The notes under the pieces: generated by a model
The model's database searches: none
The model's input: the letters and a program-made list of their open reading frames with translations, nothing else
Told to the model about the DNA's origin: nothing
In this document: positions 8,552-17,721 of the stretch, in pieces
Layout of the letters: each line of letters opens with the position of its first letter
Numbering within the stretch: the stretch's first letter is position 1
Made by a program: the position numbers and the translations under genes
Assembly (NCBI RefSeq): GCF_000423005.1
Contig: NZ_KE383968.1
Coordinates: 205,482-269,481 of the forward strand
Source: Gelidibacter mesophilus DSM 14095
GTDB taxonomy: Bacteria > Bacteroidota > Bacteroidia > Flavobacteriales > Flavobacteriaceae
Reading direction: 5' to 3'
DNA length: 64,000 nucleotides

Positions 8552-9685
8552 CTAACTGTATTTCACTTTTCGTAAAATGCGCAAGGTCTCTTTATAATTC
8601 TTATAAACCGTTTCACTGTAATCTTTTAAATACAATTTGGCTTCAATCAGTTTGTCAACGGCATCGTGAAACAAGTTCAAATAGCAAATGAGATAAGTTG
8701 CCGGCAAATTTTTTAAATCTTCTTCTTCATTGGTATTGAGCTTCAATCCCTTTTTAAGCTTCTCCAAAATGGCATTATTGGAATTATAAATGTGATGCAA
8801 CACCTTTTTGTCATATTGAGGCGCCTCAAAAAGCAATTTGGTTTCAATATGATAGGTGGCATTATTACCAAAGGTAATATGCGTTTCTTCCAAAGGATAA
8901 TAAGAGTAGGTGTTTTGAAGCCCTAGGCTTACATATTCTATAATTTTAAACGAATCTTCATTATAAGTAATGGTCACTTCATCCAAAGTTGAAAAAAACA
9001 GACGTACCTGCTCGTTGATAAGCTCAATATCCACCCGACTGTAAAACGTTTTATCCTGAATAATTTTTTTCTGTCCCGCCCAACATAACACAAAATACTC
9101 CTTAAAAACCTTGTATTTTGGATTGTAATCCTTTCGTTTGCCCAAAAAATCAAAAACCCCATCCAGTGTATGTTGGATATTGTTTTGAGAGTGATTTTCA
9201 ATGGCCTCCACAATTTTAGAGTTGACATCCTTTATCTCAATATCGTAAACCTTGGGCATACTGATGCTTCCATCTCTAAAAAACACGGAGCCACCATAAT
9301 ATTTCCAAATATTTTTTCTTAATGAGGTCAAACCATCAATGGGTCTGATGGTCACCAAACCCACTACTTTATCATCTGGTAAATGTGGAAATGGAATATT
9401 TTCATATTGGACAATAGGCGGATTGGTCAAATAGGCATTGATCAAATTTTGAATCTTACTGTCATCAAAAAAGTCAACGCCCTTAATGCTATTGTCTTCA
9501 TCTTCCACGCCAATAACGATATACGAATTGTTCTTTGGGTTGCTGTTGGACAAGGCACAGATGTGCTTTAAAAATTTTGCTTTTCCTTCTTTCTCGCCAA
9601 TATCAACCTGCCGCTTCTTGTCATAAAAGCTGTTCTCATCATTGTGAGCTAAAAGATTTTTTATGAGAAGTCTTTTGTTGATCAT
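8552..9685 (-). CDS. AlbA_2 (Schlafen-like) domain protein
   Basis: 377 residues, cytosolic. The N-terminal ~150 residues resemble the AlbA_2/Schlafen nucleic-acid-binding domain: an acidic KEGKAKFLKHICALSNSN start, YIVIGVED, then a YYGGSVFFRDGS segment. The C-terminal ~220 residues are not recognised and end in a charged, probably helical tail. Annotation pipelines often call such proteins ATP-binding or transcriptional regulator on weak grounds. A palindromic R1 repeat sits only 5 bp upstream of the ATG, within the leader. No defence or mobile genes lie nearby, so a phage-defence role is not supported by context. Real role unknown. Confidence 0.6.
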   Translation of the reverse strand: MINKRLLIKNLLAHNDENSFYDKKRQVDIGEKEGKAKFLKHICALSNSNPKNNSYIVIGVEDEDNSIKGVDFFDDSKIQNLINAYLTNPPIVQYENIPFPHLPDDKVVGLVTIRPIDGLTSLRKNIWKYYGGSVFFRDGSISMPKVYDIEIKDVNSKIVEAIENHSQNNIQHTLDGVFDFLGKRKDYNPKYKVFKEYFVLCWAGQKKIIQDKTFYSRVDIELINEQVRLFFSTLDEVTITYNEDSFKIIEYVSLGLQNTYSYYPLEETHITFGNNATYHIETKLLFEAPQYDKKVLHHIYNSNNAILEKLKKGLKLNTNEEEDLKNLPATYLICYLNLFHDAVDKLIEAKLYLKDYSETVYKNYKETLRILRKVKYS

Positions 9686-9690
9686 GGCAC

Positions 9691-9710
9691 ATTCCTGCGA
9701 AGGCAGGAAT
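9691..9710. repeat. R1 palindrome (ATTCCTGC-loop-GCAGGAAT)
   Basis: Perfect 8-bp arms with a 4-base loop, 5 bp upstream of the AlbA_2-protein start codon. The same palindrome recurs at 30298-30316, 40123-40142 (imperfect) and 51985-52004. Confidence 0.85.
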
Positions 9711-9753
9711 CTTTTAATTTAATAGTTGAAATTCACTAATTAATTCAAAATAA

Positions 9754-10506
9754 TCAGTTCGATTTTTTGATAATTGTTGACGACGCTTGGGCTGTAGGAA
9801 GCACCAACAAATCGGCAATATTCACATGTGCAGGTCTGGAAATAGCAAAATAGATGATTTCTGCAATGTCCTCAGATTGCAATGCTTTATAGCCCTTATA
9901 AACACTATCCGCAACGGCATCACCTTTAAAACGCACCTGGGAGAATTCAGTCTCTACCAATCCAGGATTGATGGCACCCACCTTAATTCCGTATGGATTT
10001 AAGTCTATTCGCATACCTTCCGTAATGGCAAGGACGGCATGCTTACTGGCACAATATACATTTCCTTTGGGGTAAACCTCTTTTCCTGCGGAAGATCCAA
10101 TATTAATGATATGTCCCGATTGCCGCTCCGTCATCTGCGGGATGATGGCTTTGCTGATATAAAGCAAACCTTTTACATTGATGTCCATCATGGCATCCCA
10201 ATCGTCTGTATCTCCAGTTTGGATAGGATCCAATCCGTGCGCATTCCCTGCATTATTGATTAAAATATCAATCTTCTTAAACTTCTCAGGGAGCGATGCA
10301 ATAGCCTCAAAAGTGGCATCCTTATCACGAATGTCAAAGTTTAAAGTGTGCACATCGGTTATTTTTTCCAAGGCTTTTTTAATAGTGTCCAAACGCTCTT
10401 GACGCCGGCCACATAATATTAAATTCAGTCCTCGTTTTGCAAATTCGTGTGCTGTGGCACGTCCAATGCCACTTGTGGCACCTGTTATTAATGCTGTCTT
10501 TCTCAT
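9754..10506 (-). CDS. Short-chain dehydrogenase/reductase (YdfG-like)
   Basis: 250 residues from MRKTALITG. The frame stays open 21 codons further up, but that extension is not SDR-like. TGATSGIG (8-15) binds the nucleotide, NNAG is at 84-87, and Ser138/139, Tyr151 and Lys155 in YCASK form the catalytic set. The GRR after the second beta strand favours NADP. The closest well-known relatives act on 3-hydroxy acids such as L-allo-threonine/serine or 3-hydroxypropionate; the substrate here is not determinable. It is single-gene, with AlbA_2 downstream after a 68-bp gap. Confidence 0.85.
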   Translation of the reverse strand: MRKTALITGATSGIGRATAHEFAKRGLNLILCGRRQERLDTIKKALEKITDVHTLNFDIRDKDATFEAIASLPEKFKKIDILINNAGNAHGLDPIQTGDTDDWDAMMDINVKGLLYISKAIIPQMTERQSGHIINIGSSAGKEVYPKGNVYCASKHAVLAITEGMRIDLNPYGIKVGAINPGLVETEFSQVRFKGDAVADSVYKGYKALQSEDIAEIIYFAISRPAHVNIADLLVLPTAQASSTIIKKSN

Positions 10507-10917
10507 GTCATATGTTCCCGTGAAACGAGAATTTCTTTTTATGATGTTATTAAAATTGATTTCTATCAAGATCCATTTCTTTGATCTTACAAGAGATTTG
10601 CTCTCTTAAATCTAAAGGTCTACTGCCTTCTCAGAAATTGTTCGATAAAAATACTTAAAAGTGACCACTTAAGTCGTTATTCTCCTGAAATGATAACCTA
10701 GGGATTAAAAAAAAGGCTGGTCTAAACGGATTAAAAAAGATTAGAAAGCAGAATCATCAAAAAACATTTTCATTCCTTAAAATAATATTAAAAGTGTCAG
10801 GGTTACACTGATACGATTCAATTTTTAACCAATTATTAACAGCATTCCAATAAAAATTTTAACAATTTGCACTACTCAAAAATTCAGACCCTATTTGAGT
10901 CTAAAATAAATTCTATT
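10507..10917. other. 411-bp divergent intergenic region upstream of the Bat operon
   Basis: No gene is seen. A rightward frame can be extended upstream with a TTG at 10867, but the ATG at 10918 is preferred for moxR. The region must contain promoters for both the dehydrogenase and the Bat operon. The only weak core is ACAATTTG ending at 10869. Confidence 0.5.
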
Positions 10918-11916
10918 ATGATGGAAGATACAGTTGATATCAAGAGCATTAACGAGAAAATTGAAAGAGAAAGTGCTTTTGTTGACTTACTTACTTTTGA
11001 AATGAATAAAGTAATTGTTGGCCAAAAATATATGGTTGAACGTTTACTGATTGGATTGTTGGGACAGGGCCATATCTTGTTGGAAGGTGTGCCAGGTTTA
11101 GCAAAAACATTGGCAATTAACACTTTGTCCCAAGCTATTGAAGCCAGTTTTAGCAGGATTCAATTTACGCCAGACTTACTACCTGCCGATGTTGTGGGTA
11201 CATTGATCTATAATATGAAAGTGAACGATTTCACTATCAAAAAAGGTCCAATTTTTGCAAATTTCGTGCTTGCTGACGAGATTAATAGAGCTCCTGCTAA
11301 AGTACAATCGGCTTTATTAGAGGCCATGCAGGAAAAACAAGTGACCATTGGTGATGAAACCTTTAAACTTGACAGACCGTTTTTGGTTATGGCTACCCAA
11401 AACCCTATTGAACAAGAAGGTACTTACCCTCTCCCTGAAGCTCAAATTGACCGTTTTATGCTGAAAACGGTTATTGATTACCCTAAAATTGACGAAGAGC
11501 AACTTATTATCCGTTCTAACCTTAAAGGGTCTTATGAAAAGGTAAATGCTGTTGTTTCTACAGATCAAATTTTAAGAGCACAAGAAACCGTCCGTGAAGT
11601 CTATATGGACGAGAAAATTGAAAAATACATTCTTGATATCATTTTTGCAACCCGATATCCTGAGAAATATAAGCTTGCCGATTTAAAACCATTGATTTCA
11701 TTTGGTGCATCACCACGTGGTAGTATCAACTTAGCGATTGCCGCTAAATGCTATGCCTTTATCAAACGACGTGGCTATGTCATTCCTGAAGATGTTCGTG
11801 CCGTTGTACATGATGTATTGCGCCATAGAATTGGAATTACTTACGAAGCCGAAGCTGAAAATGTTACTTCTGTTGATATCATCAACAAAATTGTTAATCA
11901 AATTGAAGTACCATAA
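10918..11916 (+). CDS. moxR: MoxR family AAA+ ATPase (Bat operon)
   Basis: 332 residues from ATG-ATG at 10918. Walker A GVPGLAKT at 57-64, Walker B VLADEIN ending at 123, a sensor in MATQNP and an arginine finger region follow the MoxR order. MoxR ATPases act as chaperones that mature vWA-domain partners. Here it opens an operon with DUF58 and BatA-E, the Bacteroidota aerotolerance cluster, whose exact substrates are unsettled. A 102-bp repetitive spacer separates it from the DUF58 gene. Confidence 0.93.
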   Translation: MMEDTVDIKSINEKIERESAFVDLLTFEMNKVIVGQKYMVERLLIGLLGQGHILLEGVPGLAKTLAINTLSQAIEASFSRIQFTPDLLPADVVGTLIYNMKVNDFTIKKGPIFANFVLADEINRAPAKVQSALLEAMQEKQVTIGDETFKLDRPFLVMATQNPIEQEGTYPLPEAQIDRFMLKTVIDYPKIDEEQLIIRSNLKGSYEKVNAVVSTDQILRAQETVREVYMDEKIEKYILDIIFATRYPEKYKLADLKPLISFGASPRGSINLAIAAKCYAFIKRRGYVIPEDVRAVVHDVLRHRIGITYEAEAENVTSVDIINKIVNQIEVP

Positions 11917-12018
11917 ATTAGTCCGCAGTGTTCAGATGGAGTTGGCAGTATAGTGCAACTTAATTCTGAATCACAACGACTAAAAACTGAAGACTGCCAA
12001 CTGCAGACTCAAAAAAAA

Positions 12019-12885
12019 ATGGATACAAAAGAGCTTTTAAAAAAAGTACGCAAAATAGAGATTAAGACGCGCCGCTTGTCTAATCATATCTTTGGAGGGG
12101 AATACCATTCTACCTTTAAAGGACGTGGTATGACTTTTAGTGAAGTGCGCCAATATCAATATGGTGATGATGTGCGTAATATTGATTGGAACGTTACGGC
12201 ACGTTACAATGAACCTCATATCAAGATTTTTGAGGAGGAACGCGAATTGACCATGATGCTAATGGTTGATATTTCAGGTTCTGAATGGTTTGGTACTGAG
12301 GAACAGTTCAAAAATGATGTGATTACTGAAATAGCAGCTACCTTAGCGTTTTCAGCCACTCAAAACAACGATAAGATTGGTTTGATTCTATTTACCGATG
12401 CCATCGAATTATACATTCCACCTAAAAAAGGCCGATTTCATGTGCTGCGGATTATACGCGAGCTGATTGAGTTTAAGCCAAAAAGTAGGAAAACGGACAT
12501 CACGCAAGCTTTAAAATTTCTCTCTGGAGTAATGAAAAAGAAGGCAATCGTTTTTATGCTTTCTGATTTTATGGCGGACGATTATAAGCAAACGCTCAAA
12601 ATCGCCGCAAACAAACACGATGTTACTGGCATTAGAGTATATGATAAACGTGAAGAAAACATCCCTAATTTGGGAGTTGTTCAGATGCAGGATCAGGAAA
12701 CAGGCGAATACATGTTGGTCAATACCTCTTCCAAAAAAATCAGAACAGATTACGGTAAGTATTATAACGAACGTGTTCACTATTTCAAGGAAACATTCAC
12801 CAAATCAGGTGCCGGTGTTATTGATTGTCGCGTGGACGAGAGCTACGTCACAAAATTATTAGGCTATTTTAAACGCCGAGGGTAA
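12019..12885 (+). CDS. DUF58 domain protein (vWA-like, Bat operon)
   Basis: 288 residues from MDTKELL. The open frame starts 66 bp earlier inside the repetitive spacer, so that extension is rejected. The DUF58 core (GRGMTFSEVRQYQYGDDVRNIDW, residues 35-57) is followed by a vWA-like fold with DISGS at 84-88. It has no membrane segment. DUF58 proteins are obligate neighbours of MoxR and are thought to be among its clients. Position second in the operon is standard for Flavobacteriaceae. Confidence 0.9.
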   Translation: MDTKELLKKVRKIEIKTRRLSNHIFGGEYHSTFKGRGMTFSEVRQYQYGDDVRNIDWNVTARYNEPHIKIFEEERELTMMLMVDISGSEWFGTEEQFKNDVITEIAATLAFSATQNNDKIGLILFTDAIELYIPPKKGRFHVLRIIRELIEFKPKSRKTDITQALKFLSGVMKKKAIVFMLSDFMADDYKQTLKIAANKHDVTGIRVYDKREENIPNLGVVQMQDQETGEYMLVNTSSKKIRTDYGKYYNERVHYFKETFTKSGAGVIDCRVDESYVTKLLGYFKRRG

Positions 12886-12898
12886 CGAATTACGATTT

Positions 12899-14554
12899 AT
12901 GAATCACGATTTTCGACATATTACTATTAGAACTTCACGCTTCAAGCTTCAAGCTTCAAGCGTTCTTTGCATTTCCTTTTTTCTTTTCTCTCTCTTTTCA
13001 TTTTCCCAAGTAAAATCATCTATCGATTCTACAAAAATCAAAATTGGAGAGCAGATTACCTATAAAATTGAAGTAGAGTCCGACTCGACGGATTTGGTTG
13101 TTTTTCCGGAAGGCCAATCTTTTACGCCTTTGGAAATGATAGAATCCTATAAAACGGATACCACTATCAACAACACAAAATACAACCTCATCAAAAAATA
13201 CGGCTTGACCCAGTTTGACTCTGGCAGCTATACTATTCCCAGACAGAAAATCATTATAGGTACCAAAGAGTATTTTACCGATTCTTTAAAGGTTGAAGTC
13301 AATAATATTCTTGTCGATTCCACAAAACAAGGGCTTTATGATATTAAGCCTTTTATAGAAGTCGAAAAAAGTAGTAGCAATTGGTGGAAAAACGCATTAA
13401 TCATCATTGTTATTCTTGCGTTGGTTGCCTTTTTAATGTATTGGTTTATTTGGCGTAAAAAGCCATTGACTGAAGAAGAGAAAATTGCACTGCTTCCACC
13501 TTATGAGCGCGCCAAAATGGCCTTAAAAAAATTGGATGAATCTGATTATTTACAGCAGGCCCAACTTAAAGGGTATTATTCTGAGTTGACTTTTATCATA
13601 AGACGGTATTTAGATGAAAAAGTTTACGATCGAGCTTTGGAAAGTACTACGGATGAGTTGATTTACCGTTTAAATTTACTCAAGGATGGCAATCAAATTG
13701 AGCTGAGCAAAGATGATATCCGAAATATTGAAACCATTTTAAAGCGCGCCGATTTAGTGAAATTTGCCAAGTCTGCACCTGATGTTGAATTGGCCAAGAT
13801 TGACAGAAACACTATTGATCTTGAGATTGATAACGTTAAACAGGCCCTACCTGAACCTACAGAGGAAGAGAAGTTACTCAATCAGCAATATAAAGAAGAA
13901 GCGGCACGTAAAAAGAAACGTCGTAAAATACTTATTACAGTAGTGGCTACTGTATTTTTGTTAATCGCAACGTTTATAGGTTTCTCAATAAAATATGGTT
14001 TTGACTACGTAAAAGATACCATTATTGGTAATGACAGTAAGGAACTGTTGGAAGGTAACTGGGTCACCAGTGATTATGGAATCCCTCCAATTTACATTAC
14101 CACACCAGCCGTTTTAGAGCGTGTTGAATCCAAATCTATTGATACAATAGCCAATGCCAAAACAACGGCGTTCGGTTATGGCACACTTTTGAGTTCCTTG
14201 AACATAATGGTGAGTACGTCAAAATTGAATATCCCTGATTCTACAGAAATTGATTTGAATCTTGCCATTCAAGGCGGTCTCGCTATGTTGGAGAAAAATA
14301 ATGTAAAGGACATCATTACCAAAAGAGAGAAATTTGTCACACCAAATGCGGCCGAAGGCCTGAAAGTATATGGAACGGCTTCGTTCCCTGTCGTTTTAAC
14401 CGATCAATACCGTAAAGGTAAATACGTTTTTCTGGCATTTACGACAAAGAATATTTTACAGACCATTGTTTTGGTTTGGGATGCAGAAGATCAATATGCA
14501 GAAGACATTATGGAACGTGTTTTAAATTCTGTGGAACTTAAAAAAGTAGAATGA
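12899..14554 (+). CDS. BatD/DUF4381-like membrane protein (Bat operon)
   Basis: 551 residues. It has a long N-region, then a signal-like hydrophobic stretch (residues 21-36) ending SFSQ. A periplasmic beta domain runs to ~160, a membrane helix lies at about 165-184 (ALIIIVILALVAFLMYWFIW), a basic and helical cytosolic domain (KPLTEEEKIALLPPYERAKMAL...) is next, a second helix at about 342-362, and a C-terminal domain outside. The first half matches the DUF4381/BatD-like proteins between DUF58 and BatA in such operons. Its last codon overlaps the batA ATG (ATGA). The first ~20 codons come from repetitive spacer DNA (CTTCAAG repeats), so the true start is uncertain although no better ATG exists. 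Confidence 0.75.
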   Translation: MNHDFRHITIRTSRFKLQASSVLCISFFLFSLFSFSQVKSSIDSTKIKIGEQITYKIEVESDSTDLVVFPEGQSFTPLEMIESYKTDTTINNTKYNLIKKYGLTQFDSGSYTIPRQKIIIGTKEYFTDSLKVEVNNILVDSTKQGLYDIKPFIEVEKSSSNWWKNALIIIVILALVAFLMYWFIWRKKPLTEEEKIALLPPYERAKMALKKLDESDYLQQAQLKGYYSELTFIIRRYLDEKVYDRALESTTDELIYRLNLLKDGNQIELSKDDIRNIETILKRADLVKFAKSAPDVELAKIDRNTIDLEIDNVKQALPEPTEEEKLLNQQYKEEAARKKKRRKILITVVATVFLLIATFIGFSIKYGFDYVKDTIIGNDSKELLEGNWVTSDYGIPPIYITTPAVLERVESKSIDTIANAKTTAFGYGTLLSSLNIMVSTSKLNIPDSTEIDLNLAIQGGLAMLEKNNVKDIITKREKFVTPNAAEGLKVYGTASFPVVLTDQYRKGKYVFLAFTTKNILQTIVLVWDAEDQYAEDIMERVLNSVELKKVE

Positions 14555-15558
14555 TGTTGCAAGGAATTGAATTTTTAAATAAAGAGTTCTTTTGGCTGTT
14601 TCTACTGCTACCGTTGCTCATTATATGGTATGTGTTCAAACACAAAAAACAAACAGCAGAACTGAAGATGTCTACCATAAAAGGGTTTAAAATCACCCAA
14701 TCGTGGTTGCCAAAAACAAGACATCTCTTATTTGTTTTAAGACTTTTGGCAATTGCTTTGGTAATTACCGCTTTAGCGCGACCAAGAACTGTAGATGTAT
14801 CTACCAAAACAAAAACCACAAGAGGGATTGATATTGTCATCTCCATTGATGTTTCTGCAAGTATGTTGGCCAAGGATTTGTTGCCAAACAGGCTGGAAGC
14901 TTTGAAAAAAGTAGCTTCAGAATTTATAAAAAGCAGACCCAATGACCGTATTGGTATTGTGGAATATGCAGGAGAAGCCTATACCAAAACGCCAATTACC
15001 AGTGACAAAGCCATTGTATTGCGGGCGCTCAACGACATTAAATACAATACCGTTATTGAAGGCGGAACAGCCATTGGCTCAGGTTTGGCAACGGCGGTTA
15101 ACCGAATTAAAGACAGTAAAGCAAAAAGCAAAGTGGTTATTTTATTGACCGATGGTGTTAATAATTCTGGTTTTATCGACCCAAAAACGGCCAGTGAGCT
15201 TGCTGTTGCCTATGATATTAAAGTATACACTATTGGCATTGGAACTAATGGCATGGCCTTATCTCCTGTCGGTTTTTTACCAAATGGCAATTTCAGATAT
15301 GAGCGCCAACCCGTCGAAATTGATGAGGAATTAATGAAAAACATTGCCAAAGTAACTGGAGGAAAATATTTTAGAGCCGATAACAACAAGAAGTTGGAAG
15401 CTATTTATGATGAAATCAATAAGTTGGAAAAAACAGAAGTAGAAGAGTTTAAATATTCTCAATACGAAGAAAAGTACCGTCCTTTAATATGGTTGGCTTT
15501 TGGATTATTGCTTTTGGAATTTTTATTGCGCTCTACGCTCTTTAGAAGTTTTAATTAG
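14551..15558 (+). CDS. batA: BatA, vWA-domain membrane protein
   Basis: 335 residues. An N-terminal membrane helix (about 14-29), a second at about 58-76, a vWA domain with MIDAS DVSAS at 100-104 and TDG in strand four, and a C-terminal helix (about 312-330). The vWA domain would project from the inner membrane and bind a metal-dependent partner. Translation is coupled to the upstream gene by the ATGA overlap. BatA and BatB are paralogues in series and are believed to form a membrane complex. Confidence 0.92.
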   Translation: MMLQGIEFLNKEFFWLFLLLPLLIIWYVFKHKKQTAELKMSTIKGFKITQSWLPKTRHLLFVLRLLAIALVITALARPRTVDVSTKTKTTRGIDIVISIDVSASMLAKDLLPNRLEALKKVASEFIKSRPNDRIGIVEYAGEAYTKTPITSDKAIVLRALNDIKYNTVIEGGTAIGSGLATAVNRIKDSKAKSKVVILLTDGVNNSGFIDPKTASELAVAYDIKVYTIGIGTNGMALSPVGFLPNGNFRYERQPVEIDEELMKNIAKVTGGKYFRADNNKKLEAIYDEINKLEKTEVEEFKYSQYEEKYRPLIWLAFGLLLLEFLLRSTLFRSFN

Positions 15559-15655
15559 AATTAAGTTAGTACACTTATAACAAGAGGAAATAAAACATAT
15601 TTGTGTATTCGCAATTATTAACTGGGACGTGAATACCAAACACTGAATACTAAAC

Positions 15656-16693
15656 ATGTATCAATTAGAAGAAAAAATATGGTTTTGGGGATTAATGGTC
15701 ATCCCATTGATCATACTTATATTTTTGCTGTTGCAATGGTGGAAACATCGTATGCAGCGCAAATTTGCGAGCAAACCCTTGTTGAAGAAATTGAGTCCAA
15801 ATACGTCGCTTTTTAAATCCATCTTAAAAGTTATCGTACTTTCCCTCGCTTTTGCATGTTTGGTTATGGCATTGGTCAATCCTAAGTTAGGAACAAAGCT
15901 CGAAACTGTAAAACGCGAAGGTGTAGATATTGTGTTTGCCGTTGATGTCTCAAAAAGTATGCTGGCAGAGGATATTGCTCCCAATCGCTTGGAGAAGTCA
16001 AAACAATTGGTGACTCAAATCCTCAACAATTTAGCGAGTGATCGGGTTGGAATCATCGCCTATGCCGGAAAGGCATTTCCACAACTTCCAATAACAACAG
16101 ATTATGCTTCAGCAAAAATGTTTCTTCAAAGCATGAATACTGATATGCTCTCCTCACAGGGTACCGCCATTCATGAGGCGATTAATTTGGCTAGAGACTA
16201 TTATGATGACGACCAAGACACCAATAGAATTCTTATCATCATATCTGATGGTGAAGATCATGGGGAACTCGCTACAGATGTCGCAAAAGAAGCTTACGAA
16301 GAAGGTATCCGAATCTTTACAATTGGTGTTGGCGATGTAAAAGGTGGTCCCATTCCTGAGAAACGCAATGGCGTTATCGTAAATTACAAGAAAGACAAAA
16401 ATGGTGAAACCGTAGTGACACGGTTAGATGAAAATACCTTAAAAACTATTGCTGATGTCGCCCATGGCTCTTATATCAATGGAAAAAATACCACAAAAGT
16501 AGTGGAGCACATGCGAGATGTTTTAAACAAAATGGACAAAACTGAATTTGAAGCCAAACAATTTGCCGATTTTGAATCGCAATTTCAATGGTTCTTAGGC
16601 GCGGCTATTTTCTTTTTATTGATTGATGTCCTGTTGTTGGAAAGACGTACCTCATGGTTAAAACGTTTGAATTTATTCAATGAAAATTTTTAA
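15656..16693 (+). CDS. batB: BatB, vWA-domain membrane protein
   Basis: 345 residues, paralogue of BatA: helices at about 10-27 and 56-74, MIDAS DVSKS at 97-101, SDGEDHG, and a C-terminal helix (FQWFLGAAIFFLLIDVLLL). It is preceded by a 97-bp spacer with a degenerate AATACTAAAC-type repeat. The 180-bp gap to batC could hold an internal promoter or processing site; no clear signal was found. Confidence 0.92.
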   Translation: MYQLEEKIWFWGLMVIPLIILIFLLLQWWKHRMQRKFASKPLLKKLSPNTSLFKSILKVIVLSLAFACLVMALVNPKLGTKLETVKREGVDIVFAVDVSKSMLAEDIAPNRLEKSKQLVTQILNNLASDRVGIIAYAGKAFPQLPITTDYASAKMFLQSMNTDMLSSQGTAIHEAINLARDYYDDDQDTNRILIIISDGEDHGELATDVAKEAYEEGIRIFTIGVGDVKGGPIPEKRNGVIVNYKKDKNGETVVTRLDENTLKTIADVAHGSYINGKNTTKVVEHMRDVLNKMDKTEFEAKQFADFESQFQWFLGAAIFFLLIDVLLLERRTSWLKRLNLFNENF

Positions 16694-16872
16694 TTCGCAT
16701 AATTTTAAATTAACACTTTTAAAGGCTCAGAACGTCGTTGCTCACAAAAAACCGGAGTGTTTTAGAGATATTACGGTTAAAAGAACGTTAAAGATGCCGT
16801 TTTGCCTCATATTTTAAGATAACATTATAAGGGGCATGTTGTTTGATTATTTAGATTTATAAATTATTTGCA

Positions 16873-17679
16873 ATGAGAACATTACTAGTCATATTTTTAA
16901 CATTAACGGGATTGCTTTCTTTTTCTCAGGATAAGGAGAGTGAGAAGGAACAGTTGCTGACTTTAAAGAAGGCCAATGATTTGGTTTATGACGCCAATGC
17001 ACTTATGGAGAGCGACAATTTTATTTCGGCTGAAAAAGAATATCGCAAGGCTATCTCCGAGCAACCAACTTCAGTTGCTGGCACCTATAATCTGGGCAAT
17101 TCTTATTACAAAAAAGGCAATTTCGAAGAAGCTTTATACAGACAGCAACAAGCAGCAAAAAACGCAACGGATAAAGCAGACAAGCACAAGGCGTTCCATA
17201 ATATTGGAAATATTTTAATGAAAAACAAACAATGTAAAGAAGCCGTTGAAGCCTACAAAAGTGCACTTCGGAATAATCCCTCTGATGATGAGACCCGATA
17301 CAATCTTGGTTTAGCAAAAGAATGTGCAGAGCAGCAAAAAGACGATCAGCCTGACGAAAATCAAGATAAGGACGAAAATAAAGATCAAGAAGACGATAAG
17401 GATAAAGATAAAAACCAAGAGGATCAGGATAAAAAAGATAATAAGGACGAAAAAGATCAGGATAAGAAAGATGGTGATGACAAAAAAGACGATGGCAAGC
17501 CGAAAGATGAAAAAGGAAAGGATGAAAATCAAGAACAAAAACCGCAGCCTGGAAAATTATCCCCTCAACAAATAAATAACTTATTGGAAGCCATGAACAA
17601 TCAAGAACAGAAAGTTCAGGAAAAAGTAAACGCTGACAAACAAAAAGGAGTTAAAGTTAAAACTGATAAAGACTGGTAG
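16873..17679 (+). CDS. batC: BatC, TPR protein with highly charged tail
   Basis: 268 residues. A signal peptide ends near SFSQ (19). Tetratricopeptide helices follow from ~29 to ~135 (AEKEYRKAISEQPTSVAGTYNLGNSYYKKG and repeats). A strongly biased Lys/Asp/Glu/Gln segment at about 150-225 is built from short KD, KDE and QDK units. The C-terminal ~35 residues (PQQINNLLEAMNNQEQKVQEKV) form a conserved helix typical of BatC. TPRs suggest a periplasmic scaffold for the Bat complex. Confidence 0.9.
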   Translation: MRTLLVIFLTLTGLLSFSQDKESEKEQLLTLKKANDLVYDANALMESDNFISAEKEYRKAISEQPTSVAGTYNLGNSYYKKGNFEEALYRQQQAAKNATDKADKHKAFHNIGNILMKNKQCKEAVEAYKSALRNNPSDDETRYNLGLAKECAEQQKDDQPDENQDKDENKDQEDDKDKDKNQEDQDKKDNKDEKDQDKKDGDDKKDDGKPKDEKGKDENQEQKPQPGKLSPQQINNLLEAMNNQEQKVQEKVNADKQKGVKVKTDKDW

Positions 17680-17721
17680 AAAAAGAAATTAGCAGTTGGC
17701 AGTAAACAGTTGGTAGTAAAG

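Noticed and set aside
11953-12018. N-terminal extension of the DUF58 protein
   Set aside because: It is made of repetitive spacer sequence and precedes a normal family start at MDTKELL.
12930-12962. CTTCAAG tandem words as a CRISPR or satellite
   Set aside because: Three imperfect 7-base units in a spacer that becomes codons; no spacer-repeat order.
17324-17575. Lys/Arg-rich overlapping frame inside batC
   Set aside because: It is the shifted reading of the KDE-rich repeat region; the batC frame is supported by operon context and TPR content.
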